DNA of 64,000 bases from Pseudomonas sp. SID14000. GTDB taxonomy: Bacteria > Pseudomonadota > Gammaproteobacteria > Pseudomonadales > Pseudomonadaceae. The stretch spans positions 62,001 to 126,000 of the forward strand of contig NZ_NFZQ01000010.1 in assembly GCF_002165135.1 (NCBI RefSeq), in the 5' to 3' direction. Positions within the stretch are counted from its first letter, which is position 1, and every line of letters starts with the position of its first letter. Below are positions 17,623-29,557 of this stretch, piece after piece. Position numbers and translations under genes: made by a program. Below the pieces are notes generated by a model. It had not been told where the DNA came from and searched no databases. It saw only the letters and a list, made by a program, of their open reading frames with translations.

Positions 17623-18762
17623 ATGAAGATCGTCATTGCCCCCGACTCGTTCAAGGACAGCCTCGACGCTGCCGGTGTCGCCCGCGCCATCGCGGCGGGC
17701 CTGGGCGAAGCCTGGCCTGAGGCGGAGCTGGTCGAGTGCCCGATGGCCGACGGTGGTGAAGGCACCATGGATGCGATTCTCGCCGCCAGCCATGGCGAAC
17801 TGCGTCGTCAGGCTGTGCGTGGGCCACTGGGGCAAAGCGTCGAGGCGGGCTGGGGCTGGCTGCCGCAAAGCCGCACGGCGATCATAGAAATGGCCCAGGC
17901 CAGTGGCCTGCAGCTGGTGCCGACTGGCCAGCGCGATGCCTGTCGCAGCAGCACCTGGGGTACCGGTGAGCTGATTGCCGCCGCTTTGGCCGCCGGCGCG
18001 CAACGGGTGGTGCTGGCCATTGGCGGCAGTGCCACCAACGACGCTGGTAGCGGTATGTTGCGGGCGCTGGGCCTGCGCCTGCTGGACGCCGACGGGCAAG
18101 CGCTGGAGGAGGGCGGACTGGCCCTCGCCAAGCTGGCCCGCATCGATGCCAGCGACCTCGATCCACGCCTGGCCGAGGTGCAGTTCGAAGTTGCAGCAGA
18201 TGTCGACAACCCACTGTGCGGTGCCAACGGCGCATCGGCGATCTTCGGCCCGCAGAAGGGGGCCAACCCGCAGCAGGTGCAAGCGCTGGACCAGGCCCTG
18301 GGGCATTTTGCCGACCATTGTGCGCAGCTGCTGGGTGAGGATGTGCGTGACTACCCTGGCTGCGGCGCTGCCGGCGGCATGGGTTTCGCGGCCCGGGCAT
18401 TCATGGGGGCACAGTTCCGCCCAGGGGTGGAAGTGGTGGCCGAACTGGCAGGCCTGGAGGCGCTGGTGCAGGGCGCGGACCTGGTGGTGACCGGTGAAGG
18501 GCGCTTCGATGCCCAGACCTTGCGAGGCAAGACGCCGATGGGTGTGGCCCGGGTTGCCAAGCGCCATGGGGTGCCGGTAGTGGTACTGGCCGGGACCTTG
18601 GGTGAGGGCTACCAGCAGCTTTACGCCCATGGGGTCGATGCTGCCTTTGCCCTGGCCAGCGGGCCGATGAGCCTGGAGCAAGCATGTACCAATGCCGCAG
18701 AGCTGCTGCGGGCGCGGGCTTGTGATATCGGGCGGCTGTGGTGCTGCGCGAAGCAGATCTGA
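17623..18762 (+). CDS. glxK: Glycerate 2-kinase (GarK/GlxK family)
   Basis: A 379-residue enzyme phosphorylating D-glycerate with ATP to feed glycolysis. Family motifs are MKIVIAPDSFKDSLDA at the N-terminus, CPMADGGEGT, IGGSATNDAGSGMLRALG and GRFDAQTLRGKTP. The ATG at 17623 has AGGAGA eight bases upstream; the longer reading has no family resemblance. It follows the CdaR-type regulator on the same strand, 128 bp apart, where a weak REP-like sequence occurs. The context suggests catabolism of glyoxylate- or tartronate-derived glycerate. Confidence 0.92.
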   Translation: MKIVIAPDSFKDSLDAAGVARAIAAGLGEAWPEAELVECPMADGGEGTMDAILAASHGELRRQAVRGPLGQSVEAGWGWLPQSRTAIIEMAQASGLQLVPTGQRDACRSSTWGTGELIAAALAAGAQRVVLAIGGSATNDAGSGMLRALGLRLLDADGQALEEGGLALAKLARIDASDLDPRLAEVQFEVAADVDNPLCGANGASAIFGPQKGANPQQVQALDQALGHFADHCAQLLGEDVRDYPGCGAAGGMGFAARAFMGAQFRPGVEVVAELAGLEALVQGADLVVTGEGRFDAQTLRGKTPMGVARVAKRHGVPVVVLAGTLGEGYQQLYAHGVDAAFALASGPMSLEQACTNAAELLRARACDIGRLWCCAKQI

Positions 18763-18816
18763 GCAGGTTGAGGGTGAGCCCTGCGGGTTATGGGGTGCTC
18801 TTCTTGGGCAGTGCTC

Positions 18817-19728
18817 CTAATGGCCAGCGATGCCCGGGTTTTCGTACATGGCAATGAAGTTGGCCAGCGCCGGCGAAGTATTCCGGGCATTCCATTTCAT
18901 GTACAAGCCCAGGCCCGGAGTGGGCTGGTCGTCGATTGGCTGGATCGGTCGGAACTGCACGCGTTCGGGCGGGATGAAACCGATGAACGAGGCCGGCACC
19001 AGGGCCACGCCAAAACCACAGGCCACCAGGCCCAGCAGGGTGTGGACCTGCGCCGCCTCCTGCACCACCCTGGGGTAGAAACCCGCTGCCTCGCACAGCG
19101 CCGTCAACTGCGCGTGGTAACCACCGGCCACGGCTTGCGGACTGAAAACGAAATCCTCATCGGCAAACTCGCGCAGGTCCACCGCCCCCTCTTGCGCTTT
19201 CGCATGGCAGGCCGGCAGGGCCATGACGATCCGCTCATCAAGCAGTAGCCGTGACTCGAGAGCTCCTGCCGGCAACGGCAACCTGCGCATGAAGCCGATG
19301 TCGGCCTCACCGGCCAGCAGAGCCTTGGCCTGCGAGGCCGATGGCATCTCGCGGATGGTCAGCCGCACGTTCGGGTGCGCCTCGCGAAAGCGGCGCAAGG
19401 TAGTGAGCAGCGAGTCGTAACAAGCGATGGAAATGGCCGTGATGTCCAGTTTGCCGCTGATGCCGGCGGACACATTGCGCGCATACTCGATACCCTGTTC
19501 CAGCTCGGCCAGCGTGCGGTAGGCGGTATCGAGGAAGGCCGTGCCCGCCGCCGTCAGCCGCACCCCGCGCTTGTTGCGCAGGAACAGGCCGAAACCGAGC
19601 TTGTCCTCGAGGCGACCGATCGCCTGGCTCAGCGGCGGTTGCGCCATGTGCAGGCGCTCGGCGGCCTTGTGGAAGTGCAGCTCTTCGGCCACGGCAATGA
19701 ACTGCCGGAGCAAACGTGTCTCGATCAT
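18817..19728 (-). CDS. LysR-family transcriptional regulator
   Basis: This 303-residue regulator starts MIETRLLRQFIAVAEELHFH and continues with the winged helix-turn-helix (KAAERLHMAQPPLSQAIGRL). The effector domain follows from about residue 90. The start at 19728 has AAGGA seven bases before it. It is divergent from the SMP-30 gene, with a LysR-type dyad in between, so it probably regulates that gene and itself. The inducer is unknown. Confidence 0.88.
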   Translation of the reverse strand: MIETRLLRQFIAVAEELHFHKAAERLHMAQPPLSQAIGRLEDKLGFGLFLRNKRGVRLTAAGTAFLDTAYRTLAELEQGIEYARNVSAGISGKLDITAISIACYDSLLTTLRRFREAHPNVRLTIREMPSASQAKALLAGEADIGFMRRLPLPAGALESRLLLDERIVMALPACHAKAQEGAVDLREFADEDFVFSPQAVAGGYHAQLTALCEAAGFYPRVVQEAAQVHTLLGLVACGFGVALVPASFIGFIPPERVQFRPIQPIDDQPTPGLGLYMKWNARNTSPALANFIAMYENPGIAGH

Positions 19729-19759
19729 CCTGCGGTCCTTCAGCCCGGTGACCCGGCGG

Positions 19760-19778
19760 TGATATCCATGAGATATCA
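19760..19778. promoter_or_regulatory. LysR-type dyad upstream of the LysR gene
   Basis: TGATATC-CATGA-GATATCA is a perfect inverted repeat and contains the T-N11-A arrangement typical of LysR binding boxes. It lies 31 bp upstream of the LysR start in the divergent promoter region. Confidence 0.55.
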
Positions 19779-19855
19779 AAGTTACATGCTTTTAATATTA
19801 AGTCATTGATTTTTTTGTTGTTATCGTAAAAAGGAGAATCGAAGGTAGCCAGCAA

Positions 19856-20851
19856 ATGCCCGCAACAGACCCTTTCCACGATAATCCTGCGGTCTTCACC
19901 GATGCCGCACAGGGCCTGGGACTGGCCCATCCCATGACGCTGGCGGAGGTGGGCGAACTGCGGAACCGCCTCAAGGCATGCAACTACGTGCCGGTCAACG
20001 TCGCTAAAACGCGCGCCGACCTGGGCGAGAGCCTGGTCTGGGATGAATGCAGCAGCGCGTTGTACTTCGTCGATATCTCTGGGGGGCGCATCAACCGCCT
20101 GACACCCGATGGCGAAGCCGAGTGCCTGTACGAATCCGCGGCACGCATCGGCGCGCTGGCGTTGACCGACCAGGGCAACCTGATTTTCACCGAGGATGCC
20201 AGCGTGGCCATCTTCGACGTACCGCTGCGCAAGGTGCGCCGGCATTCGGTGTCGGTTCACCCGCGGCCGACTTACCGTTTCAATGATGGCGCCTGCGACC
20301 CGCAGGGCCGCTTCGTCACTGGGCTGATGGACGACGCTCTGAGTGGCAACACCGGGGCACTGTTCCGTTTTGACGGGCAGTTGAGCGACCAGGTGATCCA
20401 CGACGACATGGCGTTGCCCACCGGCCTGGCCTGGTCGCAGGACGGCCACACAGTGTACTTCGTCGATTCGGCGGCGCGCTCGATCTACAGCGCCAGGTAC
20501 CTGGCCGAAGGCCGCCTGGGCGCGGTAACGCTATTTGCCGAAACCCCTGCCGAACTGGGGCGGCCGGACGGCCTTGCGCTGGACCGCGAAGGCGGCCTGT
20601 GGGTGTGCCAGTACCATGGCAGTTGCCTGCTGCGTTATGACTGCCATGGCCACCTGACCGACCAGGTGCTGATGCCAGTGCCGTGCCCCACCAGTTGCTG
20701 TTTCGGCGGGGTGGGAATGAATACCTTGTACATCAGCACCGCGCGCTTCGGCATGAGTGCCGAAGACCTTCACCATTACCCCGACGCTGGCGACCTGTAT
20801 GCCATCAGCCCGAAGATCGGTGGCATCACCCGGCACAGTTTCAAGGAATAA
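19856..20851 (+). CDS. SMP-30/gluconolactonase-like lactonase
   Basis: A 331-residue six-bladed beta-propeller of the SMP-30/Gnl/LRE family, which hydrolyses sugar lactones with a bound divalent metal. Marks are LGESLVWDECSSALYFVDIS, RFNDGACDPQGRFVTG and LGRPDGLALDREGGLWVCQY. A 37-residue N-terminal extension precedes the first blade. AAGGAGA lies some 20 bp upstream of the chosen ATG, so the start is less certain than the body. Its 3' end overlaps that of the convergent recombinase by 11 bases. It is divergent from the LysR gene. Confidence 0.85.
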   Translation: MPATDPFHDNPAVFTDAAQGLGLAHPMTLAEVGELRNRLKACNYVPVNVAKTRADLGESLVWDECSSALYFVDISGGRINRLTPDGEAECLYESAARIGALALTDQGNLIFTEDASVAIFDVPLRKVRRHSVSVHPRPTYRFNDGACDPQGRFVTGLMDDALSGNTGALFRFDGQLSDQVIHDDMALPTGLAWSQDGHTVYFVDSAARSIYSARYLAEGRLGAVTLFAETPAELGRPDGLALDREGGLWVCQYHGSCLLRYDCHGHLTDQVLMPVPCPTSCCFGGVGMNTLYISTARFGMSAEDLHHYPDAGDLYAISPKIGGITRHSFKE

Positions 20852-21791
20852 GCGGTTGAGCCTGGCTGGCCTGTAGTACGGCCAGTTCGCCAAAACGCTG
20901 CGCCGCGTCGATGTAGCGTAACGCCGACTTGGCGTCTTTCCAGCCCACGTAGCTCATCAGTGACTTCAACTCCCAACCGTTGGCAGTGGCCCAGGTGGCA
21001 AAGCCACGGCGCAGCGAGTGGCCGGTATACAGCGCTGCGGGTACTCCGGCGCGCTCCAGCATGCGCCGCAGCAGGCTGACCAGGCTGTTGCTGTTGAGCG
21101 CGGCATCGCTGAGGTTGCCCCAGCGGTCGAGCTTGCGGAACACTGGCCCATGGGCTATGCCGGCGACTTCCAGCCATTGCAGGTAGGCCGTGACCGGGCA
21201 CAAGGCCTTGAGGGCCGGGGTTCGGTGTTGCACGCCCAAGGCTTCGCGGTCGCCCTTGCTGCGCGGTACGAACAGAGTGATGCCGACACCGGCTTCGGCC
21301 TGGATGTGCTCGACGCGCAGGCGTGCCAGTTCATCACCACGAAAGCCGCGCCAGAAGCCCAGCAACAGCAAGGCCGCGTCGCGGCGCGCCCGGCGCAGGG
21401 TGGCCAGGTCATGGTGTTCACGGGCCTGGCGGGCTTCTTGTTCGAAACATTCCACTGCAGTTTGCAGGTGCTGCAGCAACAGGGGGGCGGCTTGCCTGGG
21501 TGGTGTCGGGTGCAGGGTGCGGATGCCGCGTAGCACCTGGCGCACCAGCGGCGTCTTGGTCGGGTCGGGGAAACCTTGGGCGACGTGCCATTGGCTGAGT
21601 GCGGCCAGGCGCAGGCGCAGCGTACTGACCGCATGTTGGTCGGCGTTGTCGGCCAGGTAGCGGGCGATGCTCTCAGCCGTGGCCGGTAGAAAGCCGCCCC
21701 AGTGGGTTTCGAAATGCTCGATGGCGGCCTGGTAGCTGCGCCGGGTGTTGTCACGGGTGGCGGCGCGGAGGTAGCGCTCGATGTCGGTCAT
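20841..21791 (-). CDS. Tyrosine recombinase/integrase
   Basis: A 316-residue phage-type recombinase with the two usual domains: an N-terminal SAM-like DNA-binding region (residues 1-100, with SYQAAIEHFETHW) and a C-terminal catalytic region. Catalytic residues visible are Arg in FWRGFRGDELARL, the HxxR of TGHSLRRGFATWA and the nucleophile Tyr in SALRYIDAAQR. The start at 21791 (MTDIERYLRAATRD) was preferred to the longer reading. No attachment site, phage or island genes are nearby: its neighbours are a lactonase and a Sco1 protein. It may be a resident recombinase or the relic of an element. Confidence 0.85.
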   Translation of the reverse strand: MTDIERYLRAATRDNTRRSYQAAIEHFETHWGGFLPATAESIARYLADNADQHAVSTLRLRLAALSQWHVAQGFPDPTKTPLVRQVLRGIRTLHPTPPRQAAPLLLQHLQTAVECFEQEARQAREHHDLATLRRARRDAALLLLGFWRGFRGDELARLRVEHIQAEAGVGITLFVPRSKGDREALGVQHRTPALKALCPVTAYLQWLEVAGIAHGPVFRKLDRWGNLSDAALNSNSLVSLLRRMLERAGVPAALYTGHSLRRGFATWATANGWELKSLMSYVGWKDAKSALRYIDAAQRFGELAVLQASQAQPLIP

Positions 21792-21897
21792 GGTGCGGGC
21801 ATCGGTGGGTAATGGGCACACGATAAACCGAATTGGATTGCCTGTCCCGGCTGTAGTGTCAGTGGGGCTTTCGGCATGATGTGCTGGCATGTTGCCT

Positions 21898-22881
21898 TTA
21901 AGGATTTCCCTTCTCTGCCAGGGGCGTCTGCAGGCGCGCGGTTTCTTCCTCCATGTAGCTCAGCAGCGCGCTGACTTCGGCGTCACCCAGGCGCATGTTG
22001 GGCATGGCCAGGCGGTTGTACTGTTCGTACAGCAGCATGGCCAGGGGGTCTTTCTGTGCCAGCATCTGGTCGGGCTCCTTCAGCCAGCGGGTCAGCCAGT
22101 TGGCGTCACGTTGGCGGGTCACACCCAGCAGGTCGGGGCCGATGCCGGGTTGCCCTGGCTCGCTATTGCCCAGCGTGTGACAAGACGAGCAGCGTGTGCG
22201 GAAGAGCTGCTCGCCACTGCTGGGGGCGCGTACCTCGGGAGCCTGAACGTAGTCGTTGGTCATGGCGCTGGCCTGTTTCCAGTTGTGCAGGCTGTTGCCC
22301 AGGCGGTCGGCAAGGATGTACGGGCTTTCAAAGGGCGAGGCCTTCATCCAGCGGCCGGTGGCCTGGTTGCCGATGATCAGGCTCAGGTTGTGGTCCTTGG
22401 AGCGGCCGTTTTCCAGGCCTTCGATGTACAGGCCGAGGCTGCGACGCAATTGCTCGATATCGGCCGGCTCGCCGGTGAGCAGCGTCCAGCCAGGGCCGAT
22501 GCCGAACTTTTCGGCGTAGCGCTTGAGGGTGTCAGGGGTGTCGTTGTAGGGGTCGATGCTGATGGAATAGAGGAAGATATCCTTGCCGACCCGATCACCG
22601 AGGATCTTCTGCACCTGACGCAGGCGGGCGGTTTCCACTGGGCAGGAGTCGGAGCAGCCGGTAAAGATGAAGTTGATGGCGACCACCTTGTCCTTGATCA
22701 GATCATCAAAAAAAAGCACTTTTTCACCATCCTGGGTGAGCAGGGGGATGTTGGGGAAATAGTCGGCGCCCCAAGGGGTTGCAGCTTCCTCGGCTACGGG
22801 TTGTTGCGGTTGCAACGGCCAGAACGGGATGCTGGCGGCAAACAGCGAGAGCACCAGCAAAAAACGCCATGAGCCGGACAT
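21898..22881 (-). CDS. Sco1/SenC copper chaperone fused to cytochrome c
   Basis: A 327-residue exported protein with an N-terminal hydrophobic anchor or signal (residues 5-24). The Sco1 thioredoxin-like domain carries the copper motif FTGCSDSCPVE and a later His in SKDHNLSLI. A C-terminal c-type cytochrome domain has the haem site CSSCH and a probable Met ligand in MPNMRLGD. Sco proteins deliver copper or act as thiol reductants for copper enzymes. The gene is 126 bp downstream of the multicopper oxidase on the same strand, so it probably helps mature or drain electrons from that oxidase. Confidence 0.9.
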   Translation of the reverse strand: MSGSWRFLLVLSLFAASIPFWPLQPQQPVAEEAATPWGADYFPNIPLLTQDGEKVLFFDDLIKDKVVAINFIFTGCSDSCPVETARLRQVQKILGDRVGKDIFLYSISIDPYNDTPDTLKRYAEKFGIGPGWTLLTGEPADIEQLRRSLGLYIEGLENGRSKDHNLSLIIGNQATGRWMKASPFESPYILADRLGNSLHNWKQASAMTNDYVQAPEVRAPSSGEQLFRTRCSSCHTLGNSEPGQPGIGPDLLGVTRQRDANWLTRWLKEPDQMLAQKDPLAMLLYEQYNRLAMPNMRLGDAEVSALLSYMEEETARLQTPLAEKGNP

Positions 22882-22955
22882 GATGCGGTCCTCGTCGATG
22901 AATTAGTAGGGGCCCTGTGGGAGAGAGCACAAGGCTCGGAGCCGATGCCGGTCGA

Positions 22956-22987
22956 GGTGGGAGCTGGCTTGCCGGCGATGGGCCGCA
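22956..22987. repeat. REP-like element between the multicopper oxidase and sco1
   Basis: GAGGTGGGAGCTGGCTTGCC followed by GGCGATGGGCCG matches the second P. putida REP type (GGCTTGCCGGCGAT core). Confidence 0.65.
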
Positions 22988-23007
22988 CAGCGGCCCCCGC
23001 TTTACCC

Positions 23008-26400
<3,393 letters not shown>

Positions 26401-26470
26401 AGCCTTGTGCCTCGCTCGCGGCCTTATGGCTTTACGCTATCGATGGCGTTTTGCCCGTTTATGGGGCAAG

Positions 26471-26487
26471 AGCAACGGTTGTGCCAA
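26471..26487 (-). promoter_or_regulatory. Sigma-54 (-24/-12) promoter of the multicopper oxidase
   Basis: On the minus strand TTGGCACAACCGTTGCT matches the sigma-54 consensus TGGCAC-N5-TTGCT, with invariant GG and GC correctly spaced. It ends about 70 bp before the start codon. It implies an NtrC-type activator. Confidence 0.75.
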
Positions 26488-26561
26488 CCCAGATCCGAGG
26501 AATACCTTTCCAAACAAATCCTTGTGGTGCCTGATGTGCGTTAAATACCGTAGCGTCAAAA

Positions 26562-26594
26562 ATGGGTGAAGGTCCCCACTAGTGGGTCACCCAT
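26562..26594. promoter_or_regulatory. Nested palindrome, candidate enhancer for the sigma-54 promoter
   Basis: Outer arms ATGGGTGA and TCACCCAT enclose the palindrome CCCACTAGTGGG (26575-26586). A related imperfect dyad CCCACTGATTGGGT follows at about 26597-26611. They lie 75-140 bp upstream of the -24/-12 element, the usual position for activator sites. The stretch 26401-26688 otherwise holds no gene. Confidence 0.6.
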
Positions 26595-26688
26595 TGCCCA
26601 CTGATTGGGTAGTGACAGTACCGGCGCCCTGGGGTATACCTGAGCGCCGCCAAGGGGCGCCGCAGCGAGACTCGTCCATGCCAACGCA

Positions 26689-27257
26689 GTGAACCGGCCG
26701 ACACGCCCGGACTTTGTGGCCTTCCTGCATGCCGAACTCGACCGCGTCGGCCCGCAGAAAGCCGTGCTGGCCGCCTACAAGAGCCGTCGCCCGGCGGACA
26801 TCCGCGCGCTGCGCAGATAGGGCTTGCGGCGATTCTGGACGAAACTGAGCTGCACTTGCGCCTGTGCGCACGCTGGGGGCTGACCCAGGCCGATATCGAG
26901 GCGGCGCCGGAGCACCAGGCGACGGTTGCATATACCCGCTATGTGCTGGACTGCGGTGCCGCGGGTGACCTGCTGGAGCTGCATGTGGCGCTAGCGCCTT
27001 GCGTGATCGGTTATGCCGAGATCGGTCGGGCGCTGTCCGAGCGCATTGGCGATTTGAGCAGTCACCCGTACCGTGAATGGATCGCTGAGTATGCCGGCGA
27101 GGGCTACCAGGGGGTCGCCACCGCGGCGCGCAAGCATCTGGACGAGCTGGCAGCGCGGAGCATGACCGAGCAACGGTTTGCCGAACTGGTGGGGATTTTC
27201 GGCCAGGCGTCCAGCCTGGAGGCGGACTTCTGGCAGATGGGGTTGGACGGAGCTTGA
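26689..27257 (+). pseudogene. Degraded tenA (thiaminase II family)
   Basis: The downstream frame contains GLAAILDETELHLRLCARWG, VAYTRYVLDCG and ALAPCVIGYAEIGRAL, all typical of TenA/thiaminase II proteins, ending in EADFWQMGL. Its N-terminal half is not in this frame. About 12 residues upstream in another frame, VLAAYKSRRPADIRA continues the family sequence and then stops at a TAG; a two-base GC expansion near 26806 explains the break. The earliest residues (RPTRPDFVAFLHAELDR) do not look like TenA, so the 5' end is probably also lost. TenA hydrolyses aminopyrimidines for thiamine salvage. An isolated start at the TTG at 26856 would give only 133 residues. Confidence 0.6.
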
Positions 27258-27354
27258 TTTGCTGCCTGCACCGGCGATAGGGCCAGTAGCAAATACCACA
27301 AGGCTTGGGCCACTATGCTGGTAGGGCCATCAGCAAAGCCCAGGGAGAAGCATC

Positions 27355-28596
27355 ATGAACATCATCAACGCACGCCTGCGCGGCAAGCCTGGCCTGTTCC
27401 GCATCGAACTGAGCGGCGAGCGTATTGCCGCCATCGTGCCCCAGGCCGAAGGAGTGGCGCCTCGCGCTGCCGATGACCTGGATGCCGGGCAGAACCTGGT
27501 GGTGGCGCCCTTTATCGAACCGCACATCCACCTGGACGCCACGCTGACCGCTGGCGAGCCGAGGTGGAACATGAGCGGCACCCTGTTCGAAGGCATCGAG
27601 CGCTGGGCCGAGCGCAAGGCAATCACCACCCACGACGACATCAAGAGTCGCGCGAAAAAGACCATCGGTATGTTGGTGGACCATGGCATCCAGCATGTGC
27701 GCACCCATGTCGATGTCACCGATCCCACCCTTACCGCACTCAAGGCCATGGTCGAAGTGCGTGACGAAGTGCGCCACCTGGTGGACCTGCAGATCGTCGC
27801 CTTCCCCCAGGAGGGTATCGAGTCGTACGCCAATGGCCGGGCGCTCATGAGCGAAGCGGTTGCCATTGGTGCCGATGTGGTAGGTGGTATTCCGCATTTC
27901 GAGAACACCCGTGACCAGGGCGTGTCGTCGGTCAAGTTTCTGATGGACCTGGCCGAGCGTACCGGTTGCCTGGTGGACGTGCATTGCGACGAGACCGACG
28001 ACCCGCAGTCACGCTTCCTCGAAGTGTTGGCCGAAGAGGCCCGGGTGCGCGACATGGGCGCCCGGGTGACAGCCAGCCATACCGTGGCCATGGGCTCATA
28101 CGACAATGCTTACTGCTACAAGCTGTTTCGCCTGCTCAAGCAGTCGGGTATCAATTTCGTGTCCTGCCCGACCGAGAGCATTCACCTGCAAGGGCGTTTC
28201 GACAACTACCCGAAACGCCGTGGCGTCACACGCGTGGCCGAGATCGATCGCGCCGGGATGAACGTGTGTTTTGGCCAGGACTCCATCGTCGACCCTTGGT
28301 ACCCACTGGGCAACGGCAACATCCTGCGCATTCTCGAGGCTGGCCTGCACATCTGCCACATGCTTGGCTACGAAGACCTGCAGCGCTGCCTGGACCTGAT
28401 CACCGACAACAGCGCCCGCACCCTGAACCTGGGCGAGCGCTACGGCATCGAGGTGGGGCGGCCGGCGAACCTGTTGCTGCTGTCGGCGCCGGACGATTAC
28501 GAGATGGTGCGCAGCCAGGGGCATGCGCTGGTGTCGGTACGCAACGGTAAGATGCTGATGCAGCGTAGGCCGGCGCAGGTGCAACGCTTTGCCTGA
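27355..28596 (+). CDS. codA: Cytosine deaminase
   Basis: A 413-residue amidohydrolase converting cytosine to uracil and ammonia. Metal-site motifs are EPHIHLDATLTAG, the HVDVTDP strand, VDVHCDETDDPQSRF, ASHTVAMGSYDNAYCYKL and FGQDSIVDPWYPLGNGN, which together mark the CodA/isoguanine deaminase group. The ATG has GGGAGA upstream. It follows the decayed tenA on the same strand, and pyrimidine salvage genes are commonly neighbours. It is convergent with the cyclodeaminase gene, 13 bp away. Confidence 0.92.
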   Translation: MNIINARLRGKPGLFRIELSGERIAAIVPQAEGVAPRAADDLDAGQNLVVAPFIEPHIHLDATLTAGEPRWNMSGTLFEGIERWAERKAITTHDDIKSRAKKTIGMLVDHGIQHVRTHVDVTDPTLTALKAMVEVRDEVRHLVDLQIVAFPQEGIESYANGRALMSEAVAIGADVVGGIPHFENTRDQGVSSVKFLMDLAERTGCLVDVHCDETDDPQSRFLEVLAEEARVRDMGARVTASHTVAMGSYDNAYCYKLFRLLKQSGINFVSCPTESIHLQGRFDNYPKRRGVTRVAEIDRAGMNVCFGQDSIVDPWYPLGNGNILRILEAGLHICHMLGYEDLQRCLDLITDNSARTLNLGERYGIEVGRPANLLLLSAPDDYEMVRSQGHALVSVRNGKMLMQRRPAQVQRFA

Positions 28597-28609
28597 CGCC
28601 GGCGTGCTC

Positions 28610-29557
28610 TCAGGCCGCCATCCCAGCCAGGGCGCAGCTTGAGATCTGCGCATCCTGTACGGCTACACCGGTCAGGTCCGCCAGGGTGATCTGGTCATCA
28701 TGCTCACGCCCCTTGGCGCGGCCAGCCAGCAGCGTACCCAGTTCGATCAGCTGGTTGGCGTCGATCCGGCCGCTGTTCAAGGCGTGGGCAACCTCGCCGT
28801 ACTGGCTGCATTGGGCCAACGAGTCGACGATGATGCGATCTGCCCTGGCCACCAGCGCCGGTTCCAGCTCCTGCTTGCCTGGTGCATCGGCACCGACAGC
28901 GGTGATGTGCGTGCCGGGCTGGACCCACTCGTTGCGCAACAGCTGCTGCCGGGACGGGGTCGTGCAGACGATCAGGTTTGCCGCGGCGGCGACCTCTGCG
29001 GGGTCATGCGTGGTCCCCACCTGGTAACCCAGCTCACGGGCAAATGCGCTATAGGCGGCAAGCCCGCTGTCATGGCGACCCCAGACAACGACCCGGCGGC
29101 AGTCGGTAACCGTGCCCAACTGTTCAAGCTGCATCCGCGCCTGCATGCCGGTACCCAGGATGCCAATGGCGGTGACCTGCGCCGGTGCCAGCAACCGCGC
29201 AGCGATACGCCCGGCCAGGGCTGTGCGCATACAGGTCAGCCAGCCCTCGTCCTGCAGCAGGGCCAGCGGTTGCCCGGTGAGTGCAGACAGCACCAGCATC
29301 AAACCATCGTTGCTGGGCAAGCCCTTGGACGGGTTGTCATAGAAGCCGGTAGAGAGCTTGACCGTGAAGGTGGCGCTGCCCTCTATATAGGCTGACTTCA
29401 CGCAGCAGTCACCGTTGGCTCCAGGGAAGGCAAAGCCCTGGACTGGCGGGACTTGCGCCTTGCCCTCGGAGTAGGCGATGAAGCCTTGTTCCAGGCAGCG
29501 TACCGCCACCTCCGGGTCCAGGCTGGCGATGATCTGTGCTTTGCTGAAGACCTTCAT
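28610..29557 (-). CDS. Ornithine cyclodeaminase/mu-crystallin family protein
   Basis: A 315-residue NAD(P)-binding protein. The Rossmann motif is AIGILGTGMQARMQLEQL, and the family's substrate region shows STGFYDNPSKGLPSNDGLML. Members include ornithine cyclodeaminase, alanine dehydrogenase, ketimine reductase and EutC of ectoine degradation, so the exact reaction is unclear. Its start overlaps the stop of the threonine dehydratase-like gene by four bases, indicating translational coupling and a joint pathway. Confidence 0.85.
   Translation of the reverse strand: MKVFSKAQIIASLDPEVAVRCLEQGFIAYSEGKAQVPPVQGFAFPGANGDCCVKSAYIEGSATFTVKLSTGFYDNPSKGLPSNDGLMLVLSALTGQPLALLQDEGWLTCMRTALAGRIAARLLAPAQVTAIGILGTGMQARMQLEQLGTVTDCRRVVVWGRHDSGLAAYSAFARELGYQVGTTHDPAEVAAAANLIVCTTPSRQQLLRNEWVQPGTHITAVGADAPGKQELEPALVARADRIIVDSLAQCSQYGEVAHALNSGRIDANQLIELGTLLAGRAKGREHDDQITLADLTGVAVQDAQISSCALAGMAA

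Noticed and set aside
20841..21791. Integron-type integrase with a cassette array
   Set aside because: No attC-like sites or cassette genes follow, and the neighbours are ordinary metabolic genes.
26856..27257. An independent small TenA protein from the TTG at 26856
   Set aside because: It lacks the N-terminal half needed for the fold, and the family sequence continues upstream in another frame, so it is better explained as a pseudogene.
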